Below, piece by piece: positions 52,008 through 60,432 of a stretch of 64,000 nt of DNA; position 1 is the stretch's first letter; the number at the start of each line of letters is the position of its first letter. Below the pieces are notes generated by a model. That model had not been told where the DNA came from, ran no database searches, and worked only from the letters and a program-made list of their open reading frames with translations. The stretch spans positions 41,511 through 105,510 of the forward strand of contig SVPH01000004.1 in NCBI GenBank assembly GCA_015065965.1. The letters run 5' to 3'. Origin of the DNA: Oscillospiraceae bacterium. Lineage in GTDB: Bacteria > Bacillota > Clostridia > Oscillospirales > Acutalibacteraceae. Both the position numbers and the translations under genes were made by a program.

Positions 52008-53279
52008 TTGAAAAAAAAGATTGCATCGGTGTTTCTTGCACTGATGATTGCGGTTGTTCCCTGCTGCTTTGTATCGGCAGCAGAGCAAAGCGAGATAGAT
52101 GCCCTCAGAGGTACAAAACTTTATGTTTATAACTGGGGCGAATATATTTCAGACGGTGCGGACGGATCGCTTGATGTTAACGCAGCGTTTGAAGAAAAAT
52201 ACGGCATAGATGTTATTTATGACACTTATGACACCAACGAGGTTATGTATTCAAAACTTAAGGGCGGCGGAGTTTCATATGATATTGTTATTCCGTCTGA
52301 TTACATGATTGAGAGAATGATTGCGGAGGATATGCTCCAGAAAATTGATTTTTCCAATATCCCCAATTACAAATATATCCCCGATCAATACAAAAACCTT
52401 GCCCATGACCCTAAGAATGAGTATTCCGTACCGTATACAGTCGGCATGGTAGGTCTTATTTATAACACAACAATGGTCGAACAAGCGCCCGAGAGTTGGA
52501 CTGCTCTGTGGGACGAAACTTATGCAAACAGCATACTGATGATTAACAATCCCAGAGATGCTTTTGCGATTGCACAGAGCATTCTCGGCATGGATTTCAA
52601 CAATGAATCACCTGTTTCTTGGAGAGTTGCCGCAGAACTTCTCAAGGAACAAAAGAGTGTTTCTCCCGCATATGTTAATGACGAAATATTTCTTAAAATG
52701 GAATCGGGAGAGGCTGCCCTTGCGCCTTATTTTGCAGGTGACTTTCTTACCATGAAGGATAATAACCCTGACCTTGATTTTGTTTATCCCAAGGAAGGCG
52801 TGAATTTCTTCGTTGACGGTGCATGTATTCTCAAAGATGCAAAAAATAAACTTGCGGCGGAACTTTACATTAATTTCTTGCTTGACCCCGAAGTTGCTCT
52901 TGCAAACGCTGAATATATCTGCTATGCAAGCCCTCATACAGAGGTTTATACCAACCCCGAGTATTCATTCTATCAGGATGAAATTCTTTACCCTGAGGAA
53001 GGCAAGTTTAAAACCCAACTTTTCCTCAATCTTGACCCTGAAATACTTGCACTTATGAGTACACTGTGGGACGATGTAAAGAACCATGTGCCTACATCCG
53101 GCTCAAGTAATTATGCGTTTTTCTTTGGCGGTGATTCAACTCAGACCGTTGTTGATGACGGAGAGGCGATGACACCCGAAGCAAGGCAGTATGCAATTTA
53201 CATAGGCATTTTTGTTTTGATTTGCCTTGCCTATATTATTTTCAGATATGCTCGCAAAAAATACCGCGAGAATGTCTGA
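52008..53279 (+). CDS. potD: Spermidine/putrescine-binding protein PotD with C-terminal membrane anchor
   Basis: A 423-residue extracytoplasmic polyamine-binding protein. TTG at 52008 follows AAAGAGGTGA; the longer frame to 51936 overlaps potC and lacks a site. A signal peptide (residues 1-25) ends ...FVSAA. The binding domain has LYVYNWGEYISDG, YDIVIPSDYMIERM and VPYTVGMVGLIYN, all typical of PotD/PotF. Unlike most Bacillota binding proteins no lipobox is present; instead a hydrophobic helix (IYIGIFVLICLAYIIF) and a basic tail lie at the very C-terminus, so it is probably a membrane-anchored rather than a lipid-anchored protein, about 70 residues longer than usual. Confidence 0.9.
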   Translation: MKKKIASVFLALMIAVVPCCFVSAAEQSEIDALRGTKLYVYNWGEYISDGADGSLDVNAAFEEKYGIDVIYDTYDTNEVMYSKLKGGGVSYDIVIPSDYMIERMIAEDMLQKIDFSNIPNYKYIPDQYKNLAHDPKNEYSVPYTVGMVGLIYNTTMVEQAPESWTALWDETYANSILMINNPRDAFAIAQSILGMDFNNESPVSWRVAAELLKEQKSVSPAYVNDEIFLKMESGEAALAPYFAGDFLTMKDNNPDLDFVYPKEGVNFFVDGACILKDAKNKLAAELYINFLLDPEVALANAEYICYASPHTEVYTNPEYSFYQDEILYPEEGKFKTQLFLNLDPEILALMSTLWDDVKNHVPTSGSSNYAFFFGGDSTQTVVDDGEAMTPEARQYAIYIGIFVLICLAYIIFRYARKKYRENV

Positions 53280-53298
53280 TGAGGAGGCTTTTTAATCA

Positions 53299-54654
53299 AT
53301 GTCTGAAAAAAGAAGCAGTTTTACCGGCAAAATCGGCTTTGTACTTGCTGCGGCAGGTTCAGCAGTCGGTCTCGGTAACATTTGGCGTTTCCCTTATCTT
53401 GCGGCAAAATACGGCGGCGGAATTTTTTTGCTTGTCTATATTATCCTTGCGGTAACATTCGGTTTTGCTCTTATGGCGGCTGAAATTGCACTCGGCAGAA
53501 AAACAGGTCAGAGCGCAATCGGTGCATTTAAATCACTTGACAAAAGATATTCATTTGTAGGCGTTCTCGCTTCGGTAATTCCTGCAATAATCCTGCCCTA
53601 TTATTCCGTTATCGGCGGATGGGTAACAAAGTATCTTGCAGTTTTTGTTTCCGGCGGAGCATCGGCTACTGCGGCTGATGATTATTTTACGGGATTTATT
53701 TCAAAAACAGGGGAGCCTGTTGTATGGTTCCTGATTTTCATTGCGCTTACCGCAATTATCGTTCTTCTCGGCGTTGAAAAAGGTGTTGAAAAAGTCAGCA
53801 AGGTTATGATGCCTGTTTTGATTGCTCTTACAATCTTCATTGCTGTATATTCAATGTTCATGCCGGGCGCAATGGAAGGCGTTAAATATTACCTTACCCC
53901 TGATTTCAGCAAGTTTTCAATCAAAACCGTTCTTGCGGCAATGGGTCAACTTTTCTATTCAATGTCACTTGCAATGGGCATTATGATTACTTACGGCTCA
54001 TATATGAAAAAGGATGTTAACCTTGAAAAATCCGTAAGACAGATTGAGATTTTTGATACGGGCATTGCTTTCCTTGCAGGTCTTATGATTATCCCCGCTG
54101 TTTTTGCTTTCTCAGGCGGCGATGAATCAGCCCTCGGCAAAGGCCCCAGCCTTATGTTTATAACTCTCCCCAAGGTTTTTGACAGTATGAAGGGCGGCAC
54201 GGTAATCGGAGCAATCTTCTTTCTTCTTGTTCTTTTTGCTGCTCTTACCTCATCAATTTCACTTATGGAAACGGTTGTTTCAATAGTAAGGGATAAATTT
54301 GGCTGGAACAGAAAAGCGGTATGCATCGGAGTTCTCATTTTCTGTATTGTTCTCGGTTTGCCCTCATGTTTCGGCTTCAGCATCTGGGGCGAAATTGCGG
54401 TTAACGGACTTTCAATCCTTGATATGTTTGACTTTGTTTCAAACAGCGTTCTTATGCCGATTGTTGCGTTCCTTACCTGCATATTTGTCGGCTATGTTCT
54501 CAAACCCAAGGCTCTTATTGAAGAGGTTGAACTCAGCGGTCCTTTTAAGGCAAAGAAACTTTTCACCGTTGTTATCAAATATATTGCACCCGTGTGCATT
54601 CTCCTGATTCTTATTTCATCGGTACTTGATACTCTCGGAATAATGAAGATTTAA
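53299..54654 (+). CDS. Neurotransmitter:sodium symporter family transporter
   Basis: A 451-residue NSS/SNF carrier (LeuT fold), about 11-12 helices. The hallmark of TM1 is visible: AAAGSAVGLGNIWRFPYLA with the unwound G-x-G substrate site, followed by the KYGGGIFLLVY loop. It takes up an amino acid, probably Trp, Tyr, Leu or another neutral one, with sodium. It begins 19 bases after potD with GAGGAGG as ribosome site and is probably co-transcribed, then ends at a terminator. Confidence 0.9.
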   Translation: MSEKRSSFTGKIGFVLAAAGSAVGLGNIWRFPYLAAKYGGGIFLLVYIILAVTFGFALMAAEIALGRKTGQSAIGAFKSLDKRYSFVGVLASVIPAIILPYYSVIGGWVTKYLAVFVSGGASATAADDYFTGFISKTGEPVVWFLIFIALTAIIVLLGVEKGVEKVSKVMMPVLIALTIFIAVYSMFMPGAMEGVKYYLTPDFSKFSIKTVLAAMGQLFYSMSLAMGIMITYGSYMKKDVNLEKSVRQIEIFDTGIAFLAGLMIIPAVFAFSGGDESALGKGPSLMFITLPKVFDSMKGGTVIGAIFFLLVLFAALTSSISLMETVVSIVRDKFGWNRKAVCIGVLIFCIVLGLPSCFGFSIWGEIAVNGLSILDMFDFVSNSVLMPIVAFLTCIFVGYVLKPKALIEEVELSGPFKAKKLFTVVIKYIAPVCILLILISSVLDTLGIMKI

Positions 54655-54659
54655 AACTT

Positions 54660-54702
54660 AAGGCTGCATCTGCTTAAAGGCACGGTGCAGCCTTGATTTT
54701 TT
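54660..54702 (+). terminator. Terminator of the pot-NSS operon
   Basis: AAGGCTGCA pairs with TGCAGCCTT across a 17-base loop, followed by GATTTTTT. Confidence 0.75.
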
Positions 54703-54720
54703 ATAAAGATGTGGTAAAAT
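54693..54720 (+). promoter_or_regulatory. Possible promoter of the DUF362 gene
   Basis: TTGATT, 16-base spacer, TAAAAT; it overlaps the T run of the preceding terminator. Confidence 0.4.
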
Positions 54721-54750
54721 AAATATATAAAAATAAAAAGGAGTTTAACC

Positions 54751-55611
54751 ATGGCTTCAAATGTATATTTTTCACGCACGATAACGCCTGAAAAAGTTCT
54801 TGAACTTTATAAAATGCTTGGCAAGGAGTTGCAGGGCAGGGTGGCGGTTAAGGTTCATTCGGGCGAAAAGGGCAATCAGAATTTCCTTAAACCCGATTTC
54901 TGGAAGCCGATTATAGAACATGTCGGAGGCACTGTTGTTGAGTGCAACACTGCATATGACGGCGCAAGGAACACAACCGAAAAGCATCTTGAACTTTTTA
55001 AATATCACGGTTGGGATATCTTCCCCGTTGATTTGCTTGATGCCGAAGGTCCTGACCTTGAACTCGATATTCCAAACGGCAAGAAAATCAAGAAAAATTA
55101 TGTCGGTAAGAATATTGCAAATTACGATTCAATGCTTGTGCTTTCTCATTTCAAAGGTCATCCTATGGGAGGTTACGGCGGAGCGATAAAGCAACTTTCA
55201 ATCGGCGTTGCATCGTCTTACGGTAAGGGATATATCCACGGTGTAGGAGATCCTGCCGATTTCTGGAATTCAGACCACGATTCGTTCCTTGAATCAATGG
55301 CAGACGCGGCAAGTTCGGTTGTTGAATATTTCAAGGGCAACCTTATCTATGTAAACGTTATGAAAAATATGAGCGTTGACTGTGACTGTTGTGCAGTGGC
55401 TGAAGACCCGTGCATTGCGGATATCGGTGTTCTTGTATCGGATGACCCGATTGCAATTGATAAGGCATGCATTGACCTTGTTTATGCCTGCACAGACGAG
55501 GGCAAACCTCACCTTGTTGAGAGAATAGAAAGCCGCAACGGTGTCCATACCATTGAAGCCGCTGCCGTTCTCGGTTACGGTTCAACAGAGTATAATCTGA
55601 TTGAGGTATAA
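54751..55611 (+). CDS. DUF362 domain protein
   Basis: A 286-residue protein of the DUF362 family, which is common in anaerobes and is often joined to ferredoxin domains. Seen: VAVKVHSGEKGNQNFLKPDF near the N-terminus, the SHFKGHPMGGYGGAIKQLSIG block, and a Cys cluster VDCDCC...EDPC (about residues 210-222) that could bind a metal or Fe-S centre. No separate 4Fe-4S ferredoxin repeat is present. Its function is unknown; it may take part in electron transfer. AAAAGGAG lies before the ATG. Confidence 0.8.
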   Translation: MASNVYFSRTITPEKVLELYKMLGKELQGRVAVKVHSGEKGNQNFLKPDFWKPIIEHVGGTVVECNTAYDGARNTTEKHLELFKYHGWDIFPVDLLDAEGPDLELDIPNGKKIKKNYVGKNIANYDSMLVLSHFKGHPMGGYGGAIKQLSIGVASSYGKGYIHGVGDPADFWNSDHDSFLESMADAASSVVEYFKGNLIYVNVMKNMSVDCDCCAVAEDPCIADIGVLVSDDPIAIDKACIDLVYACTDEGKPHLVERIESRNGVHTIEAAAVLGYGSTEYNLIEV

Positions 55612-55637
55612 TAAAGTATAAAGACAGGAGTTCTGCG

Positions 55638-57530
55638 ATGAACACCAACAGAAAATTATTGATTGTTGAAAAAATTCAGGGGTTTTTGGAGCGGTGTGAA
55701 CTGCCGGAGATGCTTTTGCTGAGGGTTCTTACAGCGTTTTTTTCAGTATCGTCTGCCGTAAACTTTGTGATGGCTGACAGGAAGATTGATGCTGTGTGGA
55801 ACTGGCAGGAATATATTTCTGCCGTTCCGTTTTGGGGGGTATTGCTGACCTTTGCTTATGTTTTTGCGGTGCTGTGCGTTGTTTGCGCTTTGCTGCCAAA
55901 ACGGCTGCGCATATTTGACCCTATTCTCACCCTTTGCTCCGTGCTTATTTTTGACTTGCAACTTTTGCTTGGCAAAGATAATCTTTACCTTACTATAGGT
56001 GTTATGCTGGTATCGCTGGTGGTTATTGCATATGCGCTTAACAAAATGCCGCCGATGAAACAGAGCGATAAAAAATCAGACAGAATTTGCGTTGTGATTA
56101 TATCGGTTTTTGCGGCTGCGATGGTTGTGTTTATTTCAGTCGGCACAATTCACCACCACTACCTTTTTTATACAGGCACGCACGATTTCGGACTGTTTGT
56201 GCAGATGTTTCATTCGCTTGCCGATAATCTGACAGCGGTAACAAGCTGTGAGCGCGACCGATTTATGTCCCATTTTGCAATCCATTCGTCATATATATTC
56301 TATTTGCTTGTGCCGATTTTTAAACTTTTTCCATATGAGGAAACCTTGCTGGTTGCTCAGGCAATGCTTGCAATGGGCGGCATTGTCCCGTTTATTCTCA
56401 TTGCAAAAAAACGCGGTTTTACAGGCTTTCAACTGCTGTTAATCGGCGCGGCGTATGTGTTCAGCACTTCGCTGATTGCCCCTTGTTTTTACGATTTCCA
56501 CGAAAATGCTTTTTTGCCCACATTGCTTATGTGGACACTCTGGGCTGTTGATACAAAGAAAACACTGCCGTTTTATATTTTTTCTGTTCTTGTATGCATG
56601 GTTAAAGAAGATGCACCGCTGTTTATCATTTCTATCGGTATGTATGCTTTCTTTGAAAATAAAGGCAGCCTTAAGCGTCTGCACGGTCTTTTTGCGGCAA
56701 TGCTTAGCGGCGCATATATGGTGTTTATTACAAAATGGCTGACTGAAAACGGCGACGGACAAACCATGACTTCTTCCCGATTCGGGCATTTGCTGCTTGA
56801 TTCCGACGGCGGAATTGTGGATGTTGTATTCAATTCTTTTTCAAACCCCGGTTACCTTCTCAGCCTGTTGATTCAGGAAAAAACACTTGTTTTTCTTCTG
56901 CAGGTAATGATACCGATGCTTTTCCTGCCGTTTTTCACAAAGAAAATACACAGATTTTTGCTTATGATACCTTTCATAGTAACAAATCTGATTATCGGTG
57001 CAAACTACGGCTATGCTGCTGATATAGGTTTTCAATATATCTTCGGACCGGCAACGCTGCTGATTTTTATGTCGCTGATAAACGTTAATGATATGACCCC
57101 TCAGATGCGTAGAAATATTCCCGTGTTATGGGGAATTGCGGCAATGCTTTTCTTTGTGGGCACGGATGCTGCTAATTTAAAATATGTCCGTCAATACAAC
57201 GAAAAGAGGGATTACTATATCCAATCCGAGCAAATGCTGGACAGCATTCCCGAAGATGCGGTAATTGCAGGCAATGCGCTTATAATATCCCATGTTTGTG
57301 ACCGTGATGAGGTTTATATTTTTGACTATAACGATATAAATGCCGATAAAACAGCGCTTATAGACCCGGAAAGATATGATTTCGTAGCGTTGTTTATTAA
57401 AACCGAAATTTACGGCGATGCAGTGCCTCTGCTTGAAGAAGAGGGCTTTACGCTGTGGTCGCAGTCCAATGACCATATTGTAATTTATAAAAGCCCGTTG
57501 TATGAGGAAACGACTGTGAATCAGAATTAA
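55638..57530 (+). CDS. DUF2079 membrane protein
   Basis: A 630-residue polytopic membrane protein (about 12-13 hydrophobic segments) of the DUF2079 group, GT-C-like proteins. The conserved blocks are THDFGLFVQMFHS, MSHFAIHSSYIFYL, CFYDFHENAFLP and MVKEDAPLFI; the acidic THDFG and FHEN loops face outside and resemble the active sites of polyprenyl-phosphate-dependent glycosyltransferases. The soluble C-terminal part (about residues 520-620) is alpha/beta. It is 26 bases after the DUF362 gene. Probably a surface glycan enzyme, but no reaction is established for this family to my knowledge. Confidence 0.75.
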   Translation: MNTNRKLLIVEKIQGFLERCELPEMLLLRVLTAFFSVSSAVNFVMADRKIDAVWNWQEYISAVPFWGVLLTFAYVFAVLCVVCALLPKRLRIFDPILTLCSVLIFDLQLLLGKDNLYLTIGVMLVSLVVIAYALNKMPPMKQSDKKSDRICVVIISVFAAAMVVFISVGTIHHHYLFYTGTHDFGLFVQMFHSLADNLTAVTSCERDRFMSHFAIHSSYIFYLLVPIFKLFPYEETLLVAQAMLAMGGIVPFILIAKKRGFTGFQLLLIGAAYVFSTSLIAPCFYDFHENAFLPTLLMWTLWAVDTKKTLPFYIFSVLVCMVKEDAPLFIISIGMYAFFENKGSLKRLHGLFAAMLSGAYMVFITKWLTENGDGQTMTSSRFGHLLLDSDGGIVDVVFNSFSNPGYLLSLLIQEKTLVFLLQVMIPMLFLPFFTKKIHRFLLMIPFIVTNLIIGANYGYAADIGFQYIFGPATLLIFMSLINVNDMTPQMRRNIPVLWGIAAMLFFVGTDAANLKYVRQYNEKRDYYIQSEQMLDSIPEDAVIAGNALIISHVCDRDEVYIFDYNDINADKTALIDPERYDFVALFIKTEIYGDAVPLLEEEGFTLWSQSNDHIVIYKSPLYEETTVNQN

Positions 57531-57535
57531 AAAAA

Positions 57536-57569
57536 GCCGATGTGCGTTAAGCACATCGGCATTCTTTTT
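57536..57569. terminator. Terminator between converging genes
   Basis: GCCGATGTGC and its complement with a 5-base loop, followed by ATTCTTTTT; an A run precedes it, so it can also serve the minus strand. Confidence 0.8.
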
Positions 57570-57593
57570 GAATCAGGTTTTGCGTTTTAAATT

Positions 57594-57962
57594 TTAGCAG
57601 CAGCTAATGTATGAACTGGCAATCAATGTGTAGTTGCTGTAGTCGCATCTTGAGCAGATTTCATAACTGAATGTTTCCTTTAAACATCTGGGGTCTGTTG
57701 ATCTTACTTTATGGGTAACTGTTGAGGTGTAGCCTGTATCAAGTTTGTGGCCGAAAAGTGTGCATGTGAGTCCGTATGTTGCCGCGCCGTCATCCTCGCC
57801 GCTGAAATCGGCAATGATTCTCTGCTGAATTTCAATCGGAGTGCTTTCATCAAAGATGAACTCTATTGCGGGTTCTTCAAAACTGTCTGCAGCATTAACT
57901 GTAACCGACATTGCACCGAAAATAAATGATACCGATAATAAAATTGCAAGTAATTTTTTCAT
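57594..57962 (-). CDS. Small secreted cysteine-rich protein
   Basis: A 122-residue exported protein. The signal peptide (residues 1-25) ends VNAAD. The mature part has an acidic N-terminus and then the segment TCTLFGHKLDTG, THKVRSTDPRC, EICSRCDYSNYT and a terminal SCC, giving six cysteines, a layout seen in small secreted proteins of clostridia and bacilli that I cannot name. It lies one base after the anti-sigma-like gene in the ECF operon and is presumably controlled by, or part of, that stress response; the Cys pattern suggests disulfides or metal binding. Confidence 0.65.
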   Translation of the reverse strand: MKKLLAILLSVSFIFGAMSVTVNAADSFEEPAIEFIFDESTPIEIQQRIIADFSGEDDGAATYGLTCTLFGHKLDTGYTSTVTHKVRSTDPRCLKETFSYEICSRCDYSNYTLIASSYISCC

Positions 57963-57963
57963 G

Positions 57964-58761
57964 TTAATTAACCTCCTTTAAATTTTCAATAATTCTAAAG
58001 AGATTTTCATTTGTATCCGAACAAACTGTATATAAGTTGTTGTTATGCTCAAGAAAAGCTTGCGCAGAATTGCCTTCAACAAAATAATAAAAGTTAAAAT
58101 TACCAATTTCTTTTTTTGCGCAATTGGTTTTTGATCTTTCATTTATTGTGCGGTTTAAATTTATAATAATGTTATATGTAACATTGTTGCATTGTAAAAT
58201 ATAACTTTCTGCCTGCTCATCAAACAGATACAAAACAGAAACAATCTCTTCGTTTTCAGGCAGCCATGTCGGATATAAGATATCAATTTTTTCCTCTTTT
58301 AATAAAGTTTCAATTGAATCATATTTCTGTGTTTTATGCGGGGTATAGATGGTTACACCGCCTACATCAACCGTTTCACCGTTAAACATTTCAGCAATGG
58401 CATGTCCCATTTGCCTGAGCAAATCAACAGCGCTGTTGCCTGTAGCAAAAGCAAATATATTGAATGCCGCAATGATAAACGCCAGAATAGCCGCTATAAC
58501 AGCAATCCTCTTTGCTGCCGTTTTCTTTTTGATGGTTGAAAGTATGCCGATTGGCTTGCCTTTAAATGGTATTTTATCAATTCTTTGCTCTATTTCTTTT
58601 TGTGTTAGTTTTTTCTTTTCGTCAAGTTCCATGAGAAAATCGACACATTCGGTTACAAGGTCGCTGTCCATCTCTTTGTATGGCTTGGCAGACTCAATCA
58701 GAATAATTGCAAAAAGTTTGTCCTTTAAGGCTTGTTTGCTTATACTATGTTCGCTTCCCAT
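57964..58761 (-). CDS. Probable anti-sigma factor, DUF4367-like
   Basis: A 265-residue single-pass membrane protein: an N-terminal cytoplasmic part (residues 1-85, with acidic and basic helices that could hold the sigma factor), one hydrophobic helix (about 88-110; IAVIAAILAFIIAAFNIFAFA) and an outside domain with LYPTWLPENEEIVSVLY, a pattern typical of DUF4367/YP_ anti-sigma or sporulation-like proteins. AGGAGGT lies 8 bases before the ATG. It is encoded between an ECF sigma factor and a secreted Cys-rich protein, which strongly supports an anti-sigma role although no direct sequence proof is available. Confidence 0.7.
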   Translation of the reverse strand: MGSEHSISKQALKDKLFAIILIESAKPYKEMDSDLVTECVDFLMELDEKKKLTQKEIEQRIDKIPFKGKPIGILSTIKKKTAAKRIAVIAAILAFIIAAFNIFAFATGNSAVDLLRQMGHAIAEMFNGETVDVGGVTIYTPHKTQKYDSIETLLKEEKIDILYPTWLPENEEIVSVLYLFDEQAESYILQCNNVTYNIIINLNRTINERSKTNCAKKEIGNFNFYYFVEGNSAQAFLEHNNNLYTVCSDTNENLFRIIENLKEVN

Positions 58762-58799
58762 GGTTTTCTCACCTCCTGAAATTGTGCTTTTTTAAATAC

Positions 58800-58838
58800 G
58801 CAAAACCTCCCTCATATATATATGAAGGAATTTGCGTT
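58800..58838 (-). promoter_or_regulatory. Hairpin between sigma and anti-sigma genes
   Basis: Minus transcript: CGCAAA, CCTTCATA, a TATA loop, TATGAGGG, TTTTGCG. The two stems are separated by a small internal bulge. No T run follows, so an mRNA processing or attenuation role is more likely than termination. Confidence 0.5.
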
Positions 58839-58895
58839 TTATTCCAAAAAAAATGGCTGAATTTACAAAAAGTTAAAATTCTGTTAAAAAACGGT

Positions 58896-59447
58896 TTACA
58901 ATTTCATGAAGATAAGCAGTATTGCCATAAATGCATAGTATGTTTTTTCCAATATTTTGTTTTTGAGTCTGCAAACTCTTGAACGTGTTGCGCCTATGGA
59001 AATTCCGAGTTCCTCGGCTATTTCTTTGTATTCCATATTTTTAGTGTAGAACATTTCAAAAAGTTTCAATTCTTTATCTGTCAGCAAAGATAATATTTCC
59101 TGCTTCTTTTTCTCTATTACGCTGTCAGGTATATTATTGTCCTCTTCGATTTCGTAAAGAATATCGGCGCTTTTGCCCGAACCGAAAACCGTGCCGTAAA
59201 TCAGTTCTTTTTCTCTTCTGGCAATTTCTCTGAATTCTTCTTTAATTTTATTGTTTGCTACGGATAAAAGCCATGCCTTTATTTTTGTTTCATCAAGTTC
59301 TTCATAATGTTCCTGAAAAAACAAAAATACATCTTGGGTTACATCGGCTGAAACTTCGTCCTGTTTGAGCCTGGTATAACAAAAGTGATATATGTCGCTG
59401 TAATAAAGGTCCGCAATCTCTTTTGAACGTTCATAACTAATCAACAC
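58896..59447 (-). CDS. ECF-type RNA polymerase sigma factor
   Basis: A 183-residue sigma-70 family factor of the extracytoplasmic-function type. Region 2 (about residues 12-75) contains DIYHFCYTRLKQDEVSADVTQDVFLFF and LLSVANNKIKEEFR; region 4 (about 120-170) ends with MEYKEIAEELGISIGATRSRVCRLKNKI. No region 3 is present. The last residues (TYYAFMAILLIFMKL) form an unusual hydrophobic tail that could touch the membrane or the anti-sigma factor. GTG start at 59447 (a TTG follows directly) after AAGGTGAT. First gene of the three-gene operon, under a strong vegetative-type promoter. Confidence 0.85.
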   Translation of the reverse strand: MLISYERSKEIADLYYSDIYHFCYTRLKQDEVSADVTQDVFLFFQEHYEELDETKIKAWLLSVANNKIKEEFREIARREKELIYGTVFGSGKSADILYEIEEDNNIPDSVIEKKKQEILSLLTDKELKLFEMFYTKNMEYKEIAEELGISIGATRSRVCRLKNKILEKTYYAFMAILLIFMKL

Positions 59448-59481
59448 ATATCACCTTCCTTTTTATAAAATATTATATAAA

Positions 59482-59510
59482 AGTATAGCAAAATTTTCAA
59501 ATGCTGTCAA
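59482..59510 (-). promoter_or_regulatory. Consensus promoter of the ECF operon
   Basis: Minus strand: TTGACA (59510-59505), 17-base spacer, TATACT (59487-59482). It is a normal sigma-A site, so at least one transcript is not autoregulated by the ECF factor. Confidence 0.75.
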
Positions 59511-59556
59511 ATATTTACATTTTATAATTAAATGAAATTTGTACGGTAATTGTGTA

Positions 59557-59578
59557 CAAATATAAAAGTTTATATTTG
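59557..59578. promoter_or_regulatory. Perfect palindrome upstream of the LytTR gene
   Basis: CAAATATAAA-AG-TTTATATTTG, 10-base arms, followed at 59581 by TAAAACAGAG. A candidate operator between the divergent ECF and LytTR genes. Confidence 0.5.
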
Positions 59579-59690
59579 TCTAAAACAGAGAAAATTTGTA
59601 AAACCAAAAAGTTTTTGCGGAATATTTTGCGATTTTCGTCATTTATATATAGAAGTTTATTTCTGTATTTTAATTGAGGAAGGTATTTTT

Positions 59691-60197
59691 ATGGATTCAA
59701 CAGCATCCAATGTGGCGGAAAAAGAAAAAATCAAAGCAAAACTTATCGAATTAATGGAACAAAACAATATTGCATACAGTCTGCTTGAATGCTGCGGCGA
59801 AGACAGACTCTGCGTTGATTTCAGCGGCAAAGAAAATGATTGTAAAAGGCATTTCTGTAAATCCGGATTTATTGTGCAAACAGGCACAAATACTGTCCGC
59901 AAAATTTATCCCCATGAAATTCTTTACATAGCAATCGAAAACAGAAAGTCTGTTCTTTATCTTACAGATACAGAAATAAAAACAAATTATTCCCTTGAGT
60001 ATTGGAAGAGAAATCTTGATGAGAAAATATTTGTTCAACCTCACAGCAGTTATATTGTAAACCTTAGTTATGTTTCAGAACTTACAAAAGATATTGTGAA
60101 AGTCAGCAGCGGCAAAAAAGAGTATCGGGTGTACACATCTCAACGAAAAATCGGTGCGTTCAGAAAAGCGCTTTTAACGTTTGATAAATATAAATAA
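59691..60197 (+). CDS. LytTR-domain transcription regulator
   Basis: A 168-residue DNA-binding protein. The last about 100 residues form a LytTR domain (IYPHEILYIAIENRKSVLYL, FVQPHSSYIVNLSYV, the typical second-strand block), which recognises short direct repeats. The N-terminal part (residues 1-70) has several Cys (LECCGEDRLC, CKRHFC) and no receiver domain. The ATG at 59691 follows GAGGAAGG; the frame continues 47 codons upstream without a ribosome site. No histidine kinase is near, so it is not a classic two-component regulator. Divergent from the ECF operon, it may regulate that operon or its own gene. Confidence 0.82.
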   Translation: MDSTASNVAEKEKIKAKLIELMEQNNIAYSLLECCGEDRLCVDFSGKENDCKRHFCKSGFIVQTGTNTVRKIYPHEILYIAIENRKSVLYLTDTEIKTNYSLEYWKRNLDEKIFVQPHSSYIVNLSYVSELTKDIVKVSSGKKEYRVYTSQRKIGAFRKALLTFDKYK

Positions 60198-60372
60198 CAG
60201 TTATGAACTTCAATAGTCTTTCACATTTACATATATAAAACTAAGGATTGCAGCACAAATAAATATAGTTGTCAACTACTTCTTGCATAAGCGCTAAAAA
60301 GGATTTATTCAAAAAATAAGCCGTGGAACGGAAACTTTGAAAGTTCACCACATCACCACTGCTCTGTTGCTA

Positions 60373-60401
60373 TTGAAATATTGTCAGGTTTGTGATAGTA
60401 T
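60373..60401 (+). promoter_or_regulatory. Putative promoter of the exported phosphoesterase
   Basis: TTGAAA, 17-base spacer, TAGTAT, about 30 bases before the start codon. Confidence 0.5.
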
Positions 60402-60432
60402 AGAAACATCATGATTGAGGAAGGGAAAAAAT

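Noticed and set aside
53991..54482. 163-codon minus-strand frame opposite the NSS gene
   Set aside because: Shadow of a well-supported transporter gene; composition biased (Arg/Thr/Ser) and no ribosome site.
59691..60197. Response regulator of a two-component system
   Set aside because: The protein has a LytTR domain but no receiver domain, and no histidine kinase is encoded nearby.
60198..60372. Possible small RNA or structured region after the LytTR gene
   Set aside because: Inverted repeats such as AACTTTGAAAGTT occur but no promoter, terminator or known RNA pattern could be assigned.
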